Part shown: positions 9,912-18,440 of the stretch, piece by piece
Layout: each line of letters starts with the position of its first letter
Numbering within the stretch: the stretch's first letter is position 1
DNA from: Candidatus Goldiibacteriota bacterium
GTDB lineage: Bacteria > Oederibacteriota > PGYV01 > DSYL01
DNA: 58,804 nucleotides
Direction of reading: 5' to 3'
NCBI GenBank assembly: GCA_018000835.1
Contig: JAGNJD010000005.1
Coordinates: forward strand, 1 to 58,804
Notes under the pieces: model-generated
Database searches by the model: none
What the model saw: only the letters and a program-made list of their open reading frames with translations
Told to the model about the DNA's origin: nothing
Position numbers and translations under genes: made by a program

Positions 9912-10273
9912 TTTTCAGCGTTTTCCTGTTTTTCTTCCTGTCCCTGTTTTTCTTCCTGGTCCTCTTCATTGTCTTCTTCTGTCTCTTCCTGCTCCTCTAT
10001 CTGTTCTTTTTTGTATTCGGATAACTTTTTATCCCATTCTTCGTCAGAAAGAATTACGAGCGGATTCTCGGAATACATCATGATGTCAAATCCTTCCTGG
10101 TCTACGTCAGTAGAGCCGCAGGAAGCACACTGGACAGTAACTTCCATGTCACCGGAATCTTTCTGGCAATATCTGGTTAAAGCACCCTGATTAAACTCCC
10201 ACATTTCAAGTGGTTTATAATCAGTTATTACCGTTAAAAAACCGTTTTTATTTCCACAATTTTTGCAAAACAT
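9908..10273 (-). CDS. zinc-ribbon protein with acidic tail, unknown function
   Basis: A protein of 121 residues. The N-terminal part carries two CxxC knuckles (CKNC at residues 3-6 and CASC near 50) about 45 residues apart, plausibly one zinc ribbon. After a hydrophobic segment ([19 protein letters not shown]) comes a tail of about 30 residues made almost only of Glu, Gln and Lys. It is inserted between gatA and gatB, coupled to gatB by ATGA overlap and preceded by a GGAGG-type ribosome site. I do not recognise a named family. The acidic tail and zinc knuckles suggest a protein- or RNA-contacting accessory factor, and the position suggests a link to translation, but this is inference. Confidence 0.7.
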   Translation of the reverse strand: MFCKNCGNKNGFLTVITDYKPLEMWEFNQGALTRYCQKDSGDMEVTVQCASCGSTDVDQEGFDIMMYSENPLVILSDEEWDKKLSEYKKEQIEEQEETEEDNEEDQEEKQGQEEKQENAEK

Positions 10274-10304
10274 TTTTTCCTCCTTTATTAAATATTAAAA
10301 TTTT

Positions 10305-11765
10305 TTAAATTTCGGGCCTTTTTTTATGAAAATCTGTTTCGTTCTGGAAAAAAGCAGCAGCATTTAATATGTCCTGCTCACCAAAATTTCTGCCAATTAT
10401 CTGCAGTCCTATGGGTAAATTTTTCCCGTCAAACCCGCATGATATGGAAATTGCGGGTAATCCTGCAAGGTTCGGGGCAATTGTAAAAATATCAGAAAGA
10501 TACATGGTAAGCGGGGCATCTGCCTTTTCTCCTATTTTAAAAGCAGTAGTAGGAGAAGTAGGCGTAACAATAACGTCAACGTTTTTAAAAGCATCATCAA
10601 AATCGTTTTTTATTAATCTCCTTACTTTTTGCGCCTTTTTATAATATGCATCGTAATAACCGGAAGATAATACATAAGTGCCAAGCATTATCCGTCTTTT
10701 TGTTTCCTTTCCAAAACCCTTTTGCCTTGACAGCTTATACATGTCTATCATATTATCCGCATCAAAATTGCGGAGTCCATACTGGACGCCGTCAAAACGG
10801 CCAAGATTAGAAGATGCCTCCGCGGTTGCCACTACGTAATAAACGTCAATTGCATATTCCGTATGCGGAAGATTTATTTTCCGTATAGTTGCACCATTTT
10901 TTTCAAAAAGTTTTACGGCGTCAAGAACTTTTTGTTTCACTTCATTGTCAATTCCTTCAATGAAATATTCGTCTGGTAAACCTATCCTCATGCCTTTAAC
11001 ATTCGTATTAATATTTTTATAATAATCAGGCACGTCTGAATTAACGGTGGTTGAATCTTTTCTGTCATGCCCTGCTATGTATTTTAAAATTATTGCATTG
11101 TCTTTTGCAGTCCACGTAACCGGTCCTATCTGGTCGAGGGATGAACCAAATGCTATAAGGCCATAACGCGAAACCCTGCCATAGGTCGGCTTCATTCCCG
11201 TAATCCCGCATAACGCAGCCGGCTGTTTGATTGAGCCGCCGGTATCAGAGCCAAGTGCACCAATGCACATTCCTGCTGCAACTGCCGCTGCAGAACCACC
11301 GGAAGAACCACCCGGCACGCGCGATAAATCCCATGGATTATGAGTCGTAAAAAAGCCGGAATTTTCAGTAGACGACCCAAAAGCATATTCATCCATATTA
11401 AACTTCCCGGTAAAAACTGCTCCTGCTTTTTCCAATTTTTCCAGAACCGTTGCAGTATATGGTGGTTTATATCCTTCCAGCATCTTTGCAGCACAGGTCG
11501 TCTGGATTCCCTCCAGAACCATGTTATCCTTTATACCTATTGGTATCCCGGTTAATTCCGTGACGTCTTCGTTTTTCATTATCCTGCGTTCTGCCTCATC
11601 AGCCATTTTGTATGCAAGTTCTTTTGTGCATAACAGATATGCTTTTACCCTTGGGTCAACGTCGTCAGTTCTCTTTAAAACATCGTCAAGTATGTCGCTG
11701 GGTTTTATCTTTTTCTCTTTCAGCATGCCATGTAAATCTTCTATCGTCTTATAATGTAAATCCAT
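10305..11765 (-). CDS. gatA: aspartyl/glutamyl-tRNA amidotransferase subunit A
   Basis: GatA of 486 residues is the glutaminase subunit of GatCAB and belongs to the amidase-signature family. The catalytic Lys lies in PIGIKDNM, the Gly/Ser-rich amidase signature is PGGSSGGSAAAVAAG, and the cis-Ser/nucleophile region is DTGGSIKQPAAL. It releases ammonia from glutamine and passes it to GatB. It follows gatC by 10 bases and precedes the zinc-ribbon gene by 31 bases. Length and motifs are complete, so it should be active. Confidence 0.96.
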   Translation of the reverse strand: MDLHYKTIEDLHGMLKEKKIKPSDILDDVLKRTDDVDPRVKAYLLCTKELAYKMADEAERRIMKNEDVTELTGIPIGIKDNMVLEGIQTTCAAKMLEGYKPPYTATVLEKLEKAGAVFTGKFNMDEYAFGSSTENSGFFTTHNPWDLSRVPGGSSGGSAAAVAAGMCIGALGSDTGGSIKQPAALCGITGMKPTYGRVSRYGLIAFGSSLDQIGPVTWTAKDNAIILKYIAGHDRKDSTTVNSDVPDYYKNINTNVKGMRIGLPDEYFIEGIDNEVKQKVLDAVKLFEKNGATIRKINLPHTEYAIDVYYVVATAEASSNLGRFDGVQYGLRNFDADNMIDMYKLSRQKGFGKETKRRIMLGTYVLSSGYYDAYYKKAQKVRRLIKNDFDDAFKNVDVIVTPTSPTTAFKIGEKADAPLTMYLSDIFTIAPNLAGLPAISISCGFDGKNLPIGLQIIGRNFGEQDILNAAAFFQNETDFHKKRPEI

Positions 11766-11775
11766 TTTTTCACCT

Positions 11776-12060
11776 TTAAATTATCTTTGGAACCTTAAAA
11801 CAGTTTTTTTCCACGTCCGGAGCAGCATCCAGAACTTTTTTTCTGTCTATGGATTGCTCATTTATGTCTTCCCTGTAAACGTTTTTCAAATCAACAGCAT
11901 AAGACATCGGCTCTACGTCTGCCGTATTTATTTTCTGCAATCTGTTTACGTGCTCAATTATTTCAGACAACTGTTTTGCATATTCCTCAATTTCTGCTTC
12001 GGATATTGTCAGACGCGAAAGATTTGCAACGTATTCTACGTCCTTTTTTGTTATTGCCAT
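11776..12060 (-). CDS. gatC: aspartyl/glutamyl-tRNA amidotransferase subunit C
   Basis: GatC of 94 residues, the small helical subunit that wraps the GatA-GatB interface. It has the typical opening ITKKDVEYVANLSRLTISEAE and the C-terminal segment where family members carry a conserved Asp-Val-Glu-Pro (ADVEPMSYAV). The frame continues upstream to 12093, but the ATG at 12060 has AAGGAG 5 bases upstream and gives the usual length. It is the first gene of the minus-strand translation run. Its upstream region is shared with the divergent def promoter. Confidence 0.93.
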   Translation of the reverse strand: MAITKKDVEYVANLSRLTISEAEIEEYAKQLSEIIEHVNRLQKINTADVEPMSYAVDLKNVYREDINEQSIDRKKVLDAAPDVEKNCFKVPKII

Positions 12061-12156
12061 AAAAACTCCTTGTTTTAGCAAAATATATGCCATTTATTTA
12101 ACATAAACAAATCTAAATTTATCATAAATATAAAACGGTTTCAAGAAAAATTCTGC

Positions 12157-12185
12157 TTGAATGGAATATTTCCATAATATATAAT
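12157..12185 (+). promoter_or_regulatory. sigma70-type promoter of def-fmt
   Basis: TTGAAT (12157-12162), a 17-base spacer and a perfect TATAAT (12180-12185). Transcription would begin near 12192, giving a short leader that contains the GAGGTG ribosome site of def. Confidence 0.75.
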
Positions 12186-12204
12186 TAAATTAAGAGGTGA
12201 AAAA

Positions 12205-12705
12205 ATGATTTATAAAATAAAAATTTACGGAGACACCGTCCTTAATAAAAAAGCAGAGGAAGTGACGGATTTTAACCGGGAAATAAAGGAAATTCTGGAT
12301 AACATGCTTGAAACCATGTATGCCCAGAATGGCGTAGGTCTTGCCGCAAACCAGGTTGGCATTTTAAAACAATTAATTACAATGGACACTGGTCCAAAAG
12401 ATTCACCCAAACCCATTAAAATGATAAATCCAGTAATAATTGAAAAAAGCAGGGAAAAAACTGAATACGAGGAAGGATGCCTGAGTTTTCCAGGAATTAC
12501 AGAAAAAATATACAGGCCATCCGTGGTTAAAGTGAAATTTTTAGATCCGGATGGCAATGAAAAAATAATGGAATTTAAAGGGCTGGAATCAACGGTTTCA
12601 CAACATGAGATAGACCATTTAAACGGAGTGTTATTCATAAACAGAATGTCAGCCGTAAAAAAAATGATGCTAAACAAAAAACTAAAAGAACTAAAAAGAC
12701 GTTAA
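12205..12705 (+). CDS. def: peptide deformylase
   Basis: A metal-dependent deformylase of 166 residues that removes the formyl group from nascent N-terminal Met. All three family motifs are present: GVGLAANQVG (motif 1), EGCLSFPG with the metal-binding Cys (motif 2) and HEIDHLNG with the two His ligands and catalytic Glu (motif 3). GAGGTG lies 7 bases before the ATG. It is followed after 6 bases by fmt, the classic def-fmt pair that adds and removes the formyl group. It is transcribed divergently from the gatCAB run. Confidence 0.96.
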   Translation: MIYKIKIYGDTVLNKKAEEVTDFNREIKEILDNMLETMYAQNGVGLAANQVGILKQLITMDTGPKDSPKPIKMINPVIIEKSREKTEYEEGCLSFPGITEKIYRPSVVKVKFLDPDGNEKIMEFKGLESTVSQHEIDHLNGVLFINRMSAVKKMMLNKKLKELKRR

Positions 12706-12711
12706 ATCAAA

Positions 12712-13662
12712 ATGAAAATTGCATTTTTTGGCACTTCTGATTTTTCGATTCCGGTTCTTAAATCCGTTTTTAATTCAGGACACAAAATAGTTGTGGTAAT
12801 AACGCAGCCGGATAAACCTGCCGGCAGGAAACAGATAATAACGCCAACGCCGGTAAAAAAAATTGCTACAGAAAATAATTTACCTGTATTACAACCGGAA
12901 AAAGTAAGTGATAAAATTTTTATAGATGAATATAAAAAATATGCTCCTGACCTAAATCTCATAGTTTCTTTCGGACAGATATTGCCTGACGAACTTATTT
13001 ATTTTCCGAAATTTCATTCCATAAACGTCCATGCATCTCTTTTGCCAAAATACCGCGGGGCTTCACCAATAAACCATGCAATCATAAACGGTGACAAAAA
13101 AACCGGCATCACCTATCAGTTTATTGAAAAAAAACTTGACGCAGGCGACATAATTTATGCTGTGGAAATTCCGATAGAAAAGCAGGACACGTCAATTACG
13201 TTATATAAAAAATTATCGGAATTGGCAGCGGCAACGGTTTTAAAAGTTCTAAACATGATTGAAACGCAGTCGTATAAAAGAATAAAACAGGATGAAAGCA
13301 TGACAACCTACGTAAAAACATTAAAAAAAGAGGACGGAAAAATAAATTTTAACGATTCCTCTGTAAACATTTTTAATAAAATACGCGGTCTTTTACCATG
13401 GCCCTGTGCTTATTGTTTTTATGACGATAAAATGCTTAAAATTTTTTTATCAGAATTAGTTGAAGAAAAATTTAACGCGGCTTTCGTCACTGCCCCTGTT
13501 CCAGGACAAATCGTAAAAATAGTAAAAAATTCCGGATTTATAGTTGCCTGTAAAAATTCATTTCTGCTTATAAAAGAAGTCCAGATTGAAGGTGGAAAAA
13601 AAATGTCTGCCTATGACTTTGCCATAGGGCATAAAGATATAGTCGATAAAATTTTGAAATAA
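12712..13662 (+). CDS. fmt: methionyl-tRNA formyltransferase
   Basis: A protein of 316 residues that transfers formyl from 10-formyl-THF to initiator Met-tRNA. The N-terminal formyltransferase domain begins KIAFFGTSDFSIPVL. It contains the folate/catalytic segment HASLLPKYRGASPINHAI with catalytic Asn and His, plus the GITYQFIEKKLDAGDI segment that holds the catalytic Asp. The C-terminal OB-like domain starts near residue 210. It is in an operon with def upstream and ends facing ridA. Confidence 0.95.
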   Translation: MKIAFFGTSDFSIPVLKSVFNSGHKIVVVITQPDKPAGRKQIITPTPVKKIATENNLPVLQPEKVSDKIFIDEYKKYAPDLNLIVSFGQILPDELIYFPKFHSINVHASLLPKYRGASPINHAIINGDKKTGITYQFIEKKLDAGDIIYAVEIPIEKQDTSITLYKKLSELAAATVLKVLNMIETQSYKRIKQDESMTTYVKTLKKEDGKINFNDSSVNIFNKIRGLLPWPCAYCFYDDKMLKIFLSELVEEKFNAAFVTAPVPGQIVKIVKNSGFIVACKNSFLLIKEVQIEGGKKMSAYDFAIGHKDIVDKILK

Positions 13663-13697
13663 CCGTCTCATCCATTATGCATTCGGCGTTATTCTTT

Positions 13698-14078
13698 TTA
13701 TTCTTCCGCTATTGCATCAATTTCAATCCTTACATTTTTCGGCAAATCAGATGCCTGAATACAGGAACGTGCTGGTAAAGCACCCAGATTTCTTTCTTCA
13801 AATATTTCGTTTACGAATTTTATGTCATTGATGTCCTTTAAATAGCAGTTGAATTTCACGACCTTATCAATAGAACTTCCTGCAGTTTCAAGGATTTTAC
13901 TTATGTTATCAAGTATCAACCGCGTTTCAAGATGAATGTTACTGATTGTAACCGTCCCCGTTGCAGGATCAACTGGTATCTGCCCGGATACAAAAATAAA
14001 ACCATTTGATTTAATTGCCTGGGAATAAGGCCCTATCGGTCTTGGAGCACTGTCCGTAAAAATTACCTGTTTTGCCAT
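13698..14078 (-). CDS. ridA: RidA/YjgF family enamine/imine deaminase
   Basis: A RidA-type protein of 126 residues that hydrolyses reactive 2-aminoacrylate and related imines released by PLP enzymes. Family marks are PIGPYSQAI near the N-terminus, GFIFVSGQIPVDP, the central NISKILETAGSS helix and the C-terminal PARSCIQASDLPKNVRIEIDAIAE, which includes the substrate-binding Arg. The ATG at 14078 is chosen over the upstream one at 14111 because AGGGG lies 7 bases before it and the MAKQVIF start matches the family. It is monocistronic and convergent with fmt. Confidence 0.93.
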   Translation of the reverse strand: MAKQVIFTDSAPRPIGPYSQAIKSNGFIFVSGQIPVDPATGTVTISNIHLETRLILDNISKILETAGSSIDKVVKFNCYLKDINDIKFVNEIFEERNLGALPARSCIQASDLPKNVRIEIDAIAEE

Positions 14079-14224
14079 AATCAATCCCCTTTTGTAAATT
14101 TTAAATATCATTTATATATATATATTATACATAAGAACTAAAAATTTTTAAAGTGTTTTTTTTTAATATTGGGAATAAGGATAGACATAGCAGACATTTA
14201 AAAAGGCTAAAAATAATGAATAAA

Positions 14225-14332
14225 GAGGGGCCAGGGGAGATTTATTCCATCAATTTCCCCTATTTGGGAAAGAGGGGTTAGGGGAGATTTTTATTCCTTC
14301 AAATTCCCCTTTCTCCCCCTTTTACAAAGGGG
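14225..14332. repeat. G-rich/C-rich REP-like palindromic repeat pair
   Basis: Two imperfect tandem units of about 37 bases (14225-14260 and 14272-14309). Each opens GAGGGG, continues AGGGGAGATT and closes with a TTCCCC-type end. They are followed by a small hairpin at 14316-14332 (CCCCTTT/AAAGGGG). Opposing G and C runs allow alternative stems between units. It lies in the 513-base gap between ridA and the BatD-like gene, and no coding sense is visible. The rest of that gap (14333-14591) shows no gene, only a weak inverted repeat at 14464-14480. Confidence 0.6.
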
Positions 14333-14591
14333 AAAAAAAGAAAAAAATCCTGACCTACCAAAAGAAATTTGTATGCTTCCTCCGATTATTCCTGACAATA
14401 TGATTCACAGAGAGTATATAAACAGTGTTTACCAGCTATGTCCCGCTCCCTCAATTAAGGCATAAAGACGTCGTCTTTTTTTTATTCTGGTAAATACATA
14501 ACGATTCCCGATTATCTGTTTGCATTTTTTGTCCTGCATATCCAGCAAAAAATTATTTTTTTCAATGTCAAAGCAATCTACATCTCTTTTT

Positions 14592-15545
14592 TTAACTAAA
14601 ATTATTTATTATGTCTCCCGCTCTTTTTATTATCTGCTCAATCTCTTCTTTGTCAGGCTTGTAATCGGCAAACTTTACCATGTCGCAATCAGACATAAAA
14701 ATGTTTAAAATATCAAGCATGTGTTTATCAACGTCCATCTCTTTTAATTTTTTCAGTATTTCCTGTGTCGTTAACTCATGCAGGGAAATTTTAAAATGCA
14801 TGGATAAGAAGTAACGAACTGCCTCATAAACGTCGGTATAATACAATTTTACGTCGTTTTTCTTTAAATGTTCTTTTGCTGCATTTAATTTTTTCAGTGC
14901 TTCCTTTCTGTAATCGGATTCGTCTTTTTTAGAAACGGGTTCTGAAGGTTTTCTGAAAATAAAAATTGCTGCAAGAATTAAAGCAACAATAAAAATTATT
15001 ATTGCAATAAGATAAGGAATTAAATCAAATAGCCGGAATTGTAATTTTAACTTTATTTCCTTTATGTCTTCTTCGGTTTCCTGCGTTGGCTGTGCAGCAG
15101 GAGTAGGGATTACCCGCGTAATATTCTTCTGCGGTTTTCCTGAATCTACGTAAACGACAACAGATTTTGTCTGTATTGTTTCTATCTTACCTGTTGCTGG
15201 GTCTTTAAATTTTACGTATGCCGGGTCAATTGTTATTTCACCGCTCTTTATGGCTATTAATTCATACTGCATTTTCGTAGTCATAGTTGTTGCCATGTTT
15301 ATTATGGATACGCTGTTCTGCGAATAACTTCCCACGATTCTGAAACCATCAAAAGATGGAGGAATAACGTCCGGCGCAAAATTTCCTGTACCCTGTCTTT
15401 TTACGGTAATTGTATACGTTATGGTATCTCCAAGTTTTACCTTATTTTTATCAACTGTTGCCATTGCCTCAACGAGGGTTTGTGAAAACAGGCTGGGAAA
15501 CAGGGACAACGAAAAAAAGATACAAATTAAAATTTTCTTATACAT
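14592..15545 (-). CDS. BatD-like membrane-anchored protein
   Basis: A protein of 317 residues with a signal peptide (first 21 residues), a periplasmic BatD-like beta domain, one membrane helix (about 175-198, PYLIAIIIFIVALILAAIFIF) and a cytosolic helical tail. In the beta domain, DKNKVKLGDTITYTITVKR and the FRIVGSYSQNSVSIIN block match the oxygen-tolerance/BatD pattern. The tail (EVRYFLSMHF-like, then TTQEIL) resembles those of BatD and DUF4129 proteins. BatD usually sits with BatA/BatB/MoxR genes, but none are near here. It starts 12 bases after the DUF362 stop. The fold assignment is fairly firm; the role in envelope or stress physiology is not. Confidence 0.7.
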   Translation of the reverse strand: MYKKILICIFFSLSLFPSLFSQTLVEAMATVDKNKVKLGDTITYTITVKRQGTGNFAPDVIPPSFDGFRIVGSYSQNSVSIINMATTMTTKMQYELIAIKSGEITIDPAYVKFKDPATGKIETIQTKSVVVYVDSGKPQKNITRVIPTPAAQPTQETEEDIKEIKLKLQFRLFDLIPYLIAIIIFIVALILAAIFIFRKPSEPVSKKDESDYRKEALKKLNAAKEHLKKNDVKLYYTDVYEAVRYFLSMHFKISLHELTTQEILKKLKEMDVDKHMLDILNIFMSDCDMVKFADYKPDKEEIEQIIKRAGDIINNFS

Positions 15546-15556
15546 CTAATCCTCCA

Positions 15557-16681
15557 TTATCTGCCAAAAATACGCAAAAAAGGTTTCCTGATTGAAATGG
15601 CATTTTCAGGGCATAACTCATGACAACAAAAACATCTTATACATTTATCGTAATCACATATTATACCATTATCCCTGCCTTTGTAAACAATGGCATTTTC
15701 CGGACAATGTTTAACGCATATCTGGCATCCTGTACACTTTTTTTTATTGAAAACGGGTTTTACGAGCATTACGCCTCTGAAAGTCTGTGTCAGTTTCCAT
15801 AATAAACCTTTGATATGCTCATCCGGAGGCATAATAAATTTTTTTATGACGCCTGGATTTTCCCCAAGTATTTTAAATTCAATGTCTTTATTACCGTTTA
15901 CGTATTGTCTGTATATTTTATTCGTCCAGACTCTGAAAGGATCAACGCCCGTTATTTCCGGAATGAATCTGTCTATTACAAATCCATTTTCGCCCATAAT
16001 AATGACGCCTAAGTTAACCGGGATTCCGGCGGTTCCCGGACCGTCGCCTTCCATTGATAGGATTCCATCAACGATGTTAAAATGAGGCGGGAACGCCCTG
16101 TAAATATCAATGAGAATCTTTGCAAAAAGCGTCCGGTCTTGTTTTGACTTTGCGTGATATTCAAGTTTTTTCATTCCAGGTATGATGCCAAACATGTTTT
16201 TCACGCATAAACTCATCTGCATTAACGTATGAGTTTTTATTTTAGGCAGGTTGATTATTTTGTCCATTTCCAATAATCTTTTATCAACCATAAATTTTCC
16301 AAAAATCAGTTTATCCTTTATCTCTATTTCTTTGTCTGCAACAAAATCAATAAATTCAACTTTTTCTTCTTCAACTACTTTTTTAACGCCGCTTACTGTC
16401 GCGCCCATCCTGAAACTTCCGGTACCGGGTGATTCACCAACGTAAATTTTATCCGTAATTTCCTTTAAAACCTGTATAACCGCCCTGATAAAAACGGGAT
16501 GAGTTACTATGGCAGTGTCAGGCCTTGCCGGCTGAAGAGAATTTGGCTTTAATAAAACTCTTTCGTCTTTTTTTATAAATTTTTCAATACCGCCAAGTTC
16601 ATCAAAACCTGATTTTATTACGTTTTTTATTTCTTCAAGAGTATACGATGCACATCTTTTTACGTAAACGTTATTATCCAT
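15557..16681 (-). CDS. DUF362 protein with 2x[4Fe-4S] ferredoxin domain
   Basis: A protein of 374 residues. The large N-terminal part (about 1-290) is a DUF362 domain, with VLLKPNSLQPARPDTAIVTHP and NLPKIKTHTLMQMS, the latter being the typical metal-like His motif. The C-terminal 60 residues form a bacterial ferredoxin with CTGCQICVKHCP and CIRCFCCHELCP. Such proteins are cytosolic iron-sulfur proteins found with uncharacterised redox pathways. The second cluster motif has an extra Cys (CIRCFCC). The gene is followed by the BatD-like gene and preceded by a small unknown gene. No substrate can be named. Confidence 0.85.
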   Translation of the reverse strand: MDNNVYVKRCASYTLEEIKNVIKSGFDELGGIEKFIKKDERVLLKPNSLQPARPDTAIVTHPVFIRAVIQVLKEITDKIYVGESPGTGSFRMGATVSGVKKVVEEEKVEFIDFVADKEIEIKDKLIFGKFMVDKRLLEMDKIINLPKIKTHTLMQMSLCVKNMFGIIPGMKKLEYHAKSKQDRTLFAKILIDIYRAFPPHFNIVDGILSMEGDGPGTAGIPVNLGVIIMGENGFVIDRFIPEITGVDPFRVWTNKIYRQYVNGNKDIEFKILGENPGVIKKFIMPPDEHIKGLLWKLTQTFRGVMLVKPVFNKKKCTGCQICVKHCPENAIVYKGRDNGIICDYDKCIRCFCCHELCPENAISIRKPFLRIFGR

Positions 16682-16714
16682 TTTTTACCCCAAAAATTAT
16701 AAAATTTAACCGCC

Positions 16715-17038
16715 TTAAAAAGGCGATATTTCCCCCTCCATGCCGGTTAAAATATTGTTTATTTCCCTTTTATTTTCATCTTCGGTTTTACCTTTTACGT
16801 CAAAAGCAATGTGTGTCCAGTAAGAAATGCCGTATATGAATAACAAAATTTTTTTTGAGCCAAGATTACCCCCTTCAAATGTCTGAGTCGGGAACTTTTC
16901 CGGTCCACCAAAAAAAATTTTTACCATGAAACCTTTTTTTTCTGATTCCTGAACGTTTTTTATCAGTGTCGTTAAAAATTTTACGGGTTCAGTTACCCTC
17001 AAATAAAAATTTTCTCCTTCAATTTTATGCTGTGCCAT
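16715..17038 (-). CDS. small conserved-looking protein of unknown function
   Basis: A protein of 107 residues with no recognised domain, signal peptide or cysteine. It looks like a compact alpha/beta fold: a beta-rich start (KIEGENFYLRVTEP), a helix (VKFLTTLIKNVQE), a central strand FMVKIFFGG, then SKKILLFIYGISYWTHIAFDVKG. AAGGAG precedes the ATG with good spacing, and codon use matches its neighbours, so it is probably real. It sits 33 bases upstream of the DUF362 gene and may be cotranscribed with it. No function is proposed. Confidence 0.6.
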   Translation of the reverse strand: MAQHKIEGENFYLRVTEPVKFLTTLIKNVQESEKKGFMVKIFFGGPEKFPTQTFEGGNLGSKKILLFIYGISYWTHIAFDVKGKTEDENKREINNILTGMEGEISPF

Positions 17039-17176
17039 GATCTGCTCCTTATAATTAATGTTTTTTGTTATTCGTTAAACATCTTCTCAAATCTTCGGAT
17101 AGTCATTAAAAATCTTAATACTTTTTCAGAAAAACGCATTTAACAAATATCCAAAAGAACGTAAATTGCTGAATTC

Positions 17177-17554
17177 TTATGCCTGAAATGCATCCTGTAA
17201 AACCTCAATTTTTATTATGGCTTCGTCTTCCAATATTACGCCAACCACGTCAAACCTTACGTAAACGTTATTTATGTCATTTTCCATCATGTATTGTTTT
17301 GCTGCGAGAATTATTTTTTTTCGTTTTCTTTCGTCAACCGCTTCAAAGGGATGAACCCGTTTGTTAACATCCCGTGCCTTTACTTCAATAAAAATAAGCA
17401 ACGGCTTGCTTTTATCTTCTGCAATTATGTCAATTTCACTAAAGCGGGTCCAGTAATTCTGCGTTATTATATTGTATCCTTTTTTTTTCAGATAATCAGC
17501 AACCGCTGCTTCGTAAAATTTACCCTTCCTTCTTAAATTTGTCTCTTTATCCAT
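17177..17554 (-). CDS. YraN family (UPF0102) nuclease-fold protein
   Basis: A protein of 125 residues of the YraN/UPF0102 family, a predicted endonuclease-like fold. It has the opening RRKGKFYEAAVADYLKKKGY and the core FSEIDIIAED...LLIFIEVKAR, which preserves the Asp/Glu-x-Lys arrangement of restriction-like nucleases. Family members are usually adjacent to rnhB, as here, where the start overlaps the rnhB stop by 8 bases. The biochemical role in this organism is unknown; DNA or RNA processing is the usual suggestion. Confidence 0.88.
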   Translation of the reverse strand: MDKETNLRRKGKFYEAAVADYLKKKGYNIITQNYWTRFSEIDIIAEDKSKPLLIFIEVKARDVNKRVHPFEAVDERKRKKIILAAKQYMMENDINNVYVRFDVVGVILEDEAIIKIEVLQDAFQA

Positions 17555-18197
17555 TTTGATTTATAGTTTTAACGTCGCTTTGCATTCTGATAATATTTTC
17601 AACCGGTTTATACGATTTTCTGTGTATTTCACACGGTCCATATTTAACGAGAGCGTCTATATGCTCCTGCGTGCCATAACCCTTATTATGGATAAAGCCG
17701 TATTGCGGAAAAACTTTATGATAATTTCTCATTATCCTGTCTCTGTGGACTTTTGCAAGAACGGATGCAGCGGCAATTGACAAACTTTTCTGGTCGCCAT
17801 CAATAATGTGCTCTGTTTTAACGTCGTCTATCATAAATTTCATGTTGCCGTCAACGAGTATAATCTCCGGTTTGCCCGTAAGTTTATGAATGCAGTTGCA
17901 CATTGCCGTTATGGTAGCGGATAATATGTTTTCTCTGTCAATGACGTTATGCGAAACTTCGGATATTGCAAAACAAACGCTTGCATCTATTATTTTCTGA
18001 TAGAGTTTTTCCCTGGTTTTTTCCGACAGTTTTTTTGAATCGTCAACTTCCTTTAATGTATCCAGTTTTTCTTTGCGAAGAATTACGGAAGCAGCAACGA
18101 CGGGTCCTGCCCATGGTCCTCTGCCTGCCTCGTCAACTCCGGCAATGACACAATCGTATTTTGAATCAAACCGGAATAGTTTTTCAAAATTTTTCAT
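17547..18197 (-). CDS. rnhB: ribonuclease HII
   Basis: RNase HII of 216 residues, which removes ribonucleotides and RNA primers from RNA/DNA hybrids. The signature VIAGVDEAGRGPWAGPVVAAS contains the first catalytic Asp-Glu pair. ILVDGN supplies the next Asp, and KVHRDRIM supplies the final one. It lies just downstream of the small RHH-like gene (3-base gap) and overlaps yraN. Length is normal and catalytic residues are intact. Confidence 0.95.
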   Translation of the reverse strand: MKNFEKLFRFDSKYDCVIAGVDEAGRGPWAGPVVAASVILRKEKLDTLKEVDDSKKLSEKTREKLYQKIIDASVCFAISEVSHNVIDRENILSATITAMCNCIHKLTGKPEIILVDGNMKFMIDDVKTEHIIDGDQKSLSIAAASVLAKVHRDRIMRNYHKVFPQYGFIHNKGYGTQEHIDALVKYGPCEIHRKSYKPVENIIRMQSDVKTINQNG

Positions 18198-18200
18198 AAA

Positions 18201-18440
18201 TTAATGCTTCTTCTTAAAAATTCCGTATTCGTCCATGATAAATTCCCTTATAAATTCTTCGTCATAATCGTCGTTGTTATTAAATATTCCGGATACGCCG
18301 TTTTTTATTTCTTCTTTTTCTATTTTTTCAAGGATGGCCTCCTCAACAAATTCGTCAACGTTTTTGTTTTTTCTCATACAAAAATCTTTTAGCATTCTTT
18401 CAATTCCGGAACTAATTTTTATTTTTCCTGGTTTTTTCAT
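18201..18440 (-). CDS. small ribbon-helix-helix-like protein
   Basis: A protein of 79 residues. Its N-terminal 45 residues (KIKISSGIERMLKDFCMRKNKNVDEFVEEAI) have the pattern of a beta strand followed by two helices, as in CopG/Arc DNA-binding proteins. The C-terminal half is acidic (NNNDDYDEEFIREFIMDEYG). Its start lies inside the 3' end of rsfS (29-base overlap), and it ends 3 bases before rnhB. No toxin partner is adjacent, so an antitoxin role is not supported. It could be a small regulator or an unrelated helical protein. Confidence 0.55.
   Translation of the reverse strand: MKKPGKIKISSGIERMLKDFCMRKNKNVDEFVEEAILEKIEKEEIKNGVSGIFNNNDDYDEEFIREFIMDEYGIFKKKH

Noticed and set aside
14464..14480. 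AAAGACG/CGTCTTT inverted repeat followed by Ts as a plus-strand terminator
   Set aside because: The loop would be a single base and no plus-strand gene ends nearby; too weak to call.
18201..18440. Antitoxin of a toxin-antitoxin pair
   Set aside because: The RHH-like protein has no adjacent toxin-like gene; its neighbours are rsfS and rnhB.
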